DNA of 64,000 nucleotides, from positions 372,001 to 436,000 of the forward strand of contig CAVVCQ010000008.1 of assembly GCA_963746805.1 (NCBI GenBank), given 5' to 3'. This document shows positions 59,539-64,000 of the stretch, one piece after another (position 1 is the first letter of the stretch; each line of letters begins with the position of its first letter). The stretch comes from DATHTC01 sp963746805 (GTDB taxonomy: Bacteria; Actinomycetota; Thermoleophilia; Gaiellales; Gaiellaceae). Both the position numbers and the translations under genes were made by a program. The notes below the pieces were generated by a model. It saw only the letters and a list, made by a program, of their open reading frames with translations, was not told the origin of the DNA and did not search any database.

Positions 59539-60431
59539 CGCGTGATCTCCAGCAGCCCGCCGGTCGCGTGCTCCACCTGCAGGGTGGTGTGGTCGAGCCC
59601 GTAGCGGTCGTGGAGGAGGCGCTCGAGCTCGGCGCGGAGCCCGTGACAGTCCGCGCGCTGGTCGACGAGCACGTGCGCCGAGAGGGCCGGGAAGCCGCTC
59701 GTGATCGTCCAGATGTGCAGGTCGTGCACCTCCCGGACGCCGTCCATGCTCGCCATCGCTTGCCCCACCTCCTCCGCGTCGATCCCGGGCGGCGTCGACT
59801 CGAGCAGGATCCCGACCGACTCGCGCAGGACACTCCACGAGCTCGCGAGCACGAGTATCCCGATCAGGACGGACACGGCCGGGTCGGCCTGGACCCAGCC
59901 GGTCGTGAGCACGATCAGCGCAGCCAGGATCACGCCTGCGGAGCCGAGCAGGTCGGCGAGCACGTGCCGCGTCGCTGCCCTGACGTTGAGGCTGTCTCCG
60001 CCGGAGCGGATCATGAGCCAGGCCGCGAGCACGTTCACGCCGAGCCCGATCACGCCGACGAGCAGCATCCAGCCGCCGAGCGGGTCGCCCGGGTCGCGGA
60101 AGCGGTCGATCGCCGCGACGAAGATCCAGACGGCGATCGCGGCGAGCAGGACGCCGTTCGCGAGCGCGGCGAGGATCTCCGCGCGGTGGAAGCCGAAGCT
60201 CCGCTGCGAGGTCGCCGGCCGCGCCGCCGCCCACGCGGCGAGGAGCGCGAGCGCGAGCCCACCCGCGTCGGAGGCCATGTGCCCTGCGTCCGCGAGCAGC
60301 GCGAGCGAGTCGGCGAGCGCGCCGGCGACGACCTCGACGACGCCGAAGGCGACGATCAGCGCGAGCGACAGCGCGAGCGCACGCGTCCCGGCCGCGCGGG
60401 CAGCGCCGTGGTCGTGCCCGTGGGCGTGCAA
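59535..60431 (-). CDS. cation diffusion facilitator (zinc/cation efflux)
   Basis: 298 residues, six helices. A His-rich N-terminus (HAHGHDHG); helix 2 with ADAGHMASDAG and helix 5 with HVLADLLGS provide the H/D metal site; the cytoplasmic domain VREVHDLHIWTITSG binds further metal. Exports zinc or similar ions. TTG 60431 keeps the His-rich start. Linked to the SDR by GTGA overlap. Confidence 0.91.
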   Translation of the reverse strand: MHAHGHDHGAARAAGTRALALSLALIVAFGVVEVVAGALADSLALLADAGHMASDAGGLALALLAAWAAARPATSQRSFGFHRAEILAALANGVLLAAIAVWIFVAAIDRFRDPGDPLGGWMLLVGVIGLGVNVLAAWLMIRSGGDSLNVRAATRHVLADLLGSAGVILAALIVLTTGWVQADPAVSVLIGILVLASSWSVLRESVGILLESTPPGIDAEEVGQAMASMDGVREVHDLHIWTITSGFPALSAHVLVDQRADCHGLRAELERLLHDRYGLDHTTLQVEHATGGLLEITR

Positions 60432-60438
60432 CCCGGCG

Positions 60439-60897
60439 CTACTCCGCGATCTCGATCCGGTCCATCGTCACGTCGTCGTGCGGACGGTCGCGGCCGTCCG
60501 TCGAGAGTGCGGAGATCGCGTCGACGACCTCCATCCCGGAGGTGACTCGACCGAAGACGGTGTGCTTGCCGTCGAGCCAGTCGGCCGACTCCTTCGTGAC
60601 GATGAAGAACTGGCTGCCGTTCGTGTTGGGGCCGGCGTTCGCCATCGCGAGCGCGCCGCGGACGACCTTGTGGTCGTTGAACTCGTCCTCGAACTGGTAG
60701 CCCGGGCCGCCCGCGCCGGTGCCGGTCGGGTCGCCGCCCTGGATCATGAAGTCCGGGATCACCCGGTGGAAGACGACGCCGTCGTAGAAGCCGTCCTTCG
60801 CGAGCTTCACGAAGTTGTCGACGGTCTTCGGCGCCTCGTCCGGGTAGAGCTCGAGCTCGATCGCGCCGTGGTTCGTGTGAATGGTGGCTGTGGTCAT
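60439..60897 (-). CDS. cyclophilin-type peptidyl-prolyl isomerase
   Basis: 152 residues, one cyclophilin domain: NFVKLAKDGFYDGVVFHRVIPDFMIQ would be the active-site region (FHRV with the catalytic Arg), QGGDPTGTGAGGPGY, then ANAGPNTNGSQFFI. Folding helper without a signal peptide, so cytoplasmic. ATG 60897 overlaps the M48 stop (ATGA). Confidence 0.94.
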   Translation of the reverse strand: MTTATIHTNHGAIELELYPDEAPKTVDNFVKLAKDGFYDGVVFHRVIPDFMIQGGDPTGTGAGGPGYQFEDEFNDHKVVRGALAMANAGPNTNGSQFFIVTKESADWLDGKHTVFGRVTSGMEVVDAISALSTDGRDRPHDDVTMDRIEIAE

Positions 60898-61979
60898 GCG
60901 CGCACCGTAACGAACCGCCGCCCCGCCTCGATCCGCTCAGGCAGCGGCGGGTGCGTGAGCAGGAGCACCCGGGCGAGGCGCGGCGGATCGAGGTCGGCGA
61001 CGTTCGCCTCCGCGAGTGTCCGGAACGCCCGCTCGAACGCCGCCGGGTCCCCGGTCACCTCGAGCGCGATCCGGTCGGCCTCGCGCTCGTAGCGGCGCGA
61101 GAGCCACGCGAGCCCGGGCGTCGCGAGGAGCTGCAGGACGCCGAGGACGAGGAGCACGGCCGGGAGCCAGGACGGGTCGGCGACGCGGTCGCCGAGCACG
61201 GCCCACACGGCCACGACGCCGACCGCAGCCCCTGCCATCGCCAGGGCCGTCAGCTTCACCACGTGCCGCTGGCGCCGGTGCGCGAGCTCGTGCGCGGTGA
61301 CGACCGCGATCGCCTGCCCGTCGGTCGCGTCGAGGAACGTGTCGTAGAGGACGACCCGGCGCGTCCGGCCGATCCCGGACACGTAGGCGTTCGCCTTCCG
61401 CGTCCGCCGGGACGCGTCCGCGACGAGCACGTCCTGCACCGGCGCCCCGGCCCGCTCCGACAGCGCCAGCAGCGACGCGCGCAGCTCGGCGTCCTCGAGC
61501 GGCCGGAAGCGGTTGAACACCGGCTCGAGCAGCACCGGCGCGAGGAACCCGAGCACGAGCACGAGCAGCGCGGCCGCGACGGCGGCAACGAGCGGCCACC
61601 ACGCCGTCCACCGCGCGAGGCCGACGAGTGCCGTCAGCGCCGTCGCCGCGAGCACGATCCCGATCGCGAGGCCCTTCACCCGGTCGGCGAGCCAGCCCCG
61701 CGGCGTCTGCGTCGAGAGGCCCCAGCGATGCTCGTGGACGTACCCGCGCCACCACGACACGGGCAGCTGCACAACGGCGGTCGCGGCCAACACGAGCGCG
61801 ACGATCGCCGGCGCCTCGAGCCACCACGGCAGCCCGAGCTCCGGCCGGGCCAGGACGAAGGCGACCAGCACCGCCAGCGCGAGCACGAGATCCACGACCA
61901 TCGCGACGTACAACGGCCGGTGATAGCGCCGTCCGCGCTCGATCTCCTCGGCGGAAAACAGCGGCTCCTTAACCGACAC
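60894..61979 (-). CDS. M48-family membrane metalloprotease (Ste24-like)
   Basis: 361 residues with several membrane helices. Zinc site H230-E231-x-x-H234 in VVTAHELAHRRQRH and E300 in YEREADRIAL. NAYVSGIGRTRRVVLYDTFL precedes, as in Ste24/CAAX-type proteases. RWGLSTQTPRGWLADR fits the long Ste24 form. Acts in membrane protein quality control or processing. GTG 61979 is inferred from conserved sequence; divergent from the FtsH-like gene. Confidence 0.88.
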   Translation of the reverse strand: MSVKEPLFSAEEIERGRRYHRPLYVAMVVDLVLALAVLVAFVLARPELGLPWWLEAPAIVALVLAATAVVQLPVSWWRGYVHEHRWGLSTQTPRGWLADRVKGLAIGIVLAATALTALVGLARWTAWWPLVAAVAAALLVLVLGFLAPVLLEPVFNRFRPLEDAELRASLLALSERAGAPVQDVLVADASRRTRKANAYVSGIGRTRRVVLYDTFLDATDGQAIAVVTAHELAHRRQRHVVKLTALAMAGAAVGVVAVWAVLGDRVADPSWLPAVLLVLGVLQLLATPGLAWLSRRYEREADRIALEVTGDPAAFERAFRTLAEANVADLDPPRLARVLLLTHPPLPERIEAGRRFVTVRA

Positions 61980-62018
61980 GCAACTCAAATCCCATCGGCA
62001 TTTCGCCCCATCTTTCAC

Positions 62019-62024
62019 TACCCT
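62019..62024 (+). promoter_or_regulatory. -10 box of FtsH-like gene
   Basis: TACCCT, ending six bases before ATG 62031; supports a leaderless start. Confidence 0.45.
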
Positions 62025-62030
62025 TTGGCG

Positions 62031-64000
62031 ATGGCGACTGCCGAGCCCGCGCCTCTGACCATGGGCGAGTCCTCGCGGGCCCTCGCCGAGCAGTGGCGCC
62101 GCCTCCGCTGGTCGGCCACCGCGGTCGCGCTGCTGACGAGCCCAGCCGCGTTCATCTGGCTCCACGAGGTCGAGGGCTGGGGACTCGGCGCGTCGCTGCT
62201 CGCCACCTTCCTGATCGTGATCGCCTTCCGCGGGATGATCGATCTCGCGTTCAAGCGCGCGATCCCGTGGCCGAGCCTGTTCGGCGACGACAGTCGGAAG
62301 CTGCGGGAGGAGGACGTCGTCAACCGGCGCCGCGTCTGGTTCTGGCGCTTCTGGCTCCGCGCGGCGATCTGGATCGCGATCATCGCCATCCCCATCTCGC
62401 TGCTGCTCCAGCGAGCCGGCCAGGATCTGCTCATCCAGGTGCTGCCGCTCCTGATCATGCTGCCGCTGTTCCTGGTCTTCAACTTCGTCATCCTGTTCGG
62501 GCCGCTGCTGCTGATGAACCTGTCGCAGATCCGCGGCTTCGAGCCCGGCGACGCCGAGTGGGGCGTCCGGCTCGAGGACGTGCGCGGCCAGGCCGAGGCG
62601 AAGGAGGAGGTCCGGCGTGTCGTCGCGCTGTGGCAGTCGGGCGAGGCCTTCGAACGGGCGGGCGGCAAGCGCGAGCGCGGGCTGCTCTTCCTCGGCGCGC
62701 CCGGCACCGGCAAGACGATGCTCGCGAAGGCGATCGCGACCGGCTTCAACTCGCCGTTCGTCTCCATCCCCGGCTCCGGCTTCGCGGCGACCTTCATCGG
62801 CATCGACGCGATCGTCGTCCGCTACGTCGCGTGGAAGGCGAAGCGGCTCGCCCGCAAGTGGGGCGGCCAGTGCATCGTCTTCATCGACGAGATCGACGCG
62901 GTCGGCATGCGCCGCAACTCGCTCAACCCGGGCATGGGAGGCGCCGGGACGTTCGGCCCGGTCGACCTGCAGGAGCTGCTCTTCTACGGCCCGAACGGCG
63001 CGCTCAATCCCAGCGGCGACCTCATCCTCGAGACGCGCGCCTGGCGCGAGCGCCTGTTCGCCGAGCGGGCGGAGTCGCCGCACGTGCGCGGAGCGGCCTT
63101 TGCACAGCGCGTCAACGGGCTCGTCGGCTTCATGTTCCCCGGCGGGATGCAGGGCGGCGGCGGCCTCGCGCTGAACCAGCTGCTCGTGGTGATGGACGGG
63201 ATCGACAACCCGCCCTTCGGCAAGCGCGTGATGACGAACCGGATGAACACGTTCCTCGACGCGACGTACATCGTCCCGCGCCGGATGGGCCGCACCTCGC
63301 TCCGGCTGCGCCCGCCGCGTCCGCGGGCAGAGCAGATCTACTTCATCGGTGCGACGAACGTGCCGATCGACCGGCTCGATCCGGCGCTCATCCGTCCCGG
63401 CCGGATGGGCCGGCACGTCTGGTTCCGGACGCCGACGAAGCACGACCGGCTCGACGTCTTCGACCTCTACCTCGACAAGGTCGACCACGACCCCGACCTC
63501 GACACCGAGCAGCGCCGCGACGAGCTCGCCCGGATCACCAACGGCTACTCGCCGGCGATGATCGACCAGGTCTGCTCGATGGCGCTGACGATCGCGCACC
63601 ACACCGGGCGCGAGCGCTTCTCCTGGGACGACCTCGTCGAGGCGATGACGACGATCGAGTCCGGCACGGCGATCGGGATCGAGTACATCCAGAAGGAGAC
63701 GGAGGCGGTCGCCATCCACGAAGCCGGCCACGCGGTCGCCGGCCACGTCTTCATGGAGGGGGCGGAGTCGACGCGACTCTCGATCAAGATGCGCGGCGGC
63801 TCGCTCGGGCACCACCAGGCGCTCGACAAGGAGGAGCGCTTCAGCCGCTTCCGCAGCGAGGAGATGGCGCGTCTCGTCTGGACGCTCGGCGCGATGGCCG
63901 CGGAGCGCGTCTTCTACGGCGAGAACTCGAGCGGTGTCGGCGGGGACGTGATGAGCGCCACCACCCAGGCCGCGTTCATGGTCGGCGCCTCCGCGATGGG
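62031..64000 (+). CDS. FtsH-like AAA+ zinc protease with two insertions, 3' end missing
   Basis: 656 codons visible, no stop before the edge. About four hydrophobic segments in residues 30-165 (usual FtsH has two). Walker A GAPGTGKT (222-229), Walker B IVFIDE (282-287), arginine-finger region RLDPALIRPGRMGRH (448-461) and zinc motif H563-E-A-G-H567, with D639 as likely third ligand. Between Walker B and NQLLVVMDG lie about 85 extra residues (about 293-378), and about 40 more at 394-433. Sequence is full of FtsH family landmarks, but architecture is divergent. A membrane quality-control role is expected. Confidence 0.85.
   Translation, partial: MATAEPAPLTMGESSRALAEQWRRLRWSATAVALLTSPAAFIWLHEVEGWGLGASLLATFLIVIAFRGMIDLAFKRAIPWPSLFGDDSRKLREEDVVNRRRVWFWRFWLRAAIWIAIIAIPISLLLQRAGQDLLIQVLPLLIMLPLFLVFNFVILFGPLLLMNLSQIRGFEPGDAEWGVRLEDVRGQAEAKEEVRRVVALWQSGEAFERAGGKRERGLLFLGAPGTGKTMLAKAIATGFNSPFVSIPGSGFAATFIGIDAIVVRYVAWKAKRLARKWGGQCIVFIDEIDAVGMRRNSLNPGMGGAGTFGPVDLQELLFYGPNGALNPSGDLILETRAWRERLFAERAESPHVRGAAFAQRVNGLVGFMFPGGMQGGGGLALNQLLVVMDGIDNPPFGKRVMTNRMNTFLDATYIVPRRMGRTSLRLRPPRPRAEQIYFIGATNVPIDRLDPALIRPGRMGRHVWFRTPTKHDRLDVFDLYLDKVDHDPDLDTEQRRDELARITNGYSPAMIDQVCSMALTIAHHTGRERFSWDDLVEAMTTIESGTAIGIEYIQKETEAVAIHEAGHAVAGHVFMEGAESTRLSIKMRGGSLGHHQALDKEERFSRFRSEEMARLVWTLGAMAAERVFYGENSSGVGGDVMSATTQAAFMVGASAM

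Noticed and set aside
1..64000. tRNA, rRNA or CRISPR loci
   Set aside because: I looked for tRNA T-loop-like sequences and regular short repeats in the gaps between genes and found none with a plausible structure.

Overview
The window is high-GC DNA, dense in genes, from a member of the Actinomycetota. I infer the class Thermoleophilia from gene content and style, not from a database match. GTG starts and 4-base GTGA/ATGA gene overlaps are the rule. Many genes carry a TANNNT box 6-9 bases before the start codon, the signature of leaderless transcripts. A few genes seem to start at CTG, purL most clearly.

Layout. (1) 1-1497: end of purC, then purS and purQ. (2) 1494-21292: mixed accessory and housekeeping genes: a run of three small ORFs, an enolase-superfamily enzyme, an HD-GYP membrane protein flanked by two related secreted proteins, a peptide-type ABC permease pair, MsrA, an aminotransferase, cupins, an RTX/PASTA secreted protein, methyltransferases, a glyoxalase and two EamA transporters. 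(3) 21340-26483: a MoxR-DUF58-BatD-VWA-VWA operon. (4) 26484-36639: a striking extracytoplasmic redox cluster with three PQQ-type beta-propeller proteins, a single-domain and a double-domain cupredoxin, a cupredoxin-like protein lacking copper ligands, and a CopC-CopD fusion. (5) 36692-48398: purL and purF, then a 3.8 kb membrane/CtaG island bounded by an inverted pair of structured repeats, then purM, purN and purH. (6) 48498-54470: cystathionine beta-synthase and gamma-lyase (reverse transsulfuration) with a YdcF-like protein, a methyltransferase, an AlkZ-like protein and an MBL-fold protein. (7) 54460-61979: an MFS transporter, then a reverse-strand run of glycosyltransferase, glycogen-debranching-like enzyme, SDR, CDF transporter, cyclophilin and M48 protease. 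(8) 62031-end: an unusual FtsH-like protease, cut by the window edge.

How the genes work together. The purine genes keep the order C-S-Q-L-F-M-N-H on one strand, but about 35 kb (Q/L) and 4.6 kb (F/M) of other genes lie between the blocks. The redox cluster looks like a unit in which PQQ enzymes could pass electrons to type-1 copper proteins, since none of the three has a haem-c motif. A near-palindromic LacI-type operator (consensus close to GCAAAGCGCTTTGC) recurs upstream of genes in this cluster and upstream of the secreted protein at 11253, suggesting one regulon.

Caveats. Six genes carry an apparent single-base frameshift (near 8430, 16660, 17930, 20685, 26215 and 50390). Assembly indels are the simplest explanation. 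I saw no tRNA, rRNA, CRISPR array or complete insertion sequence.
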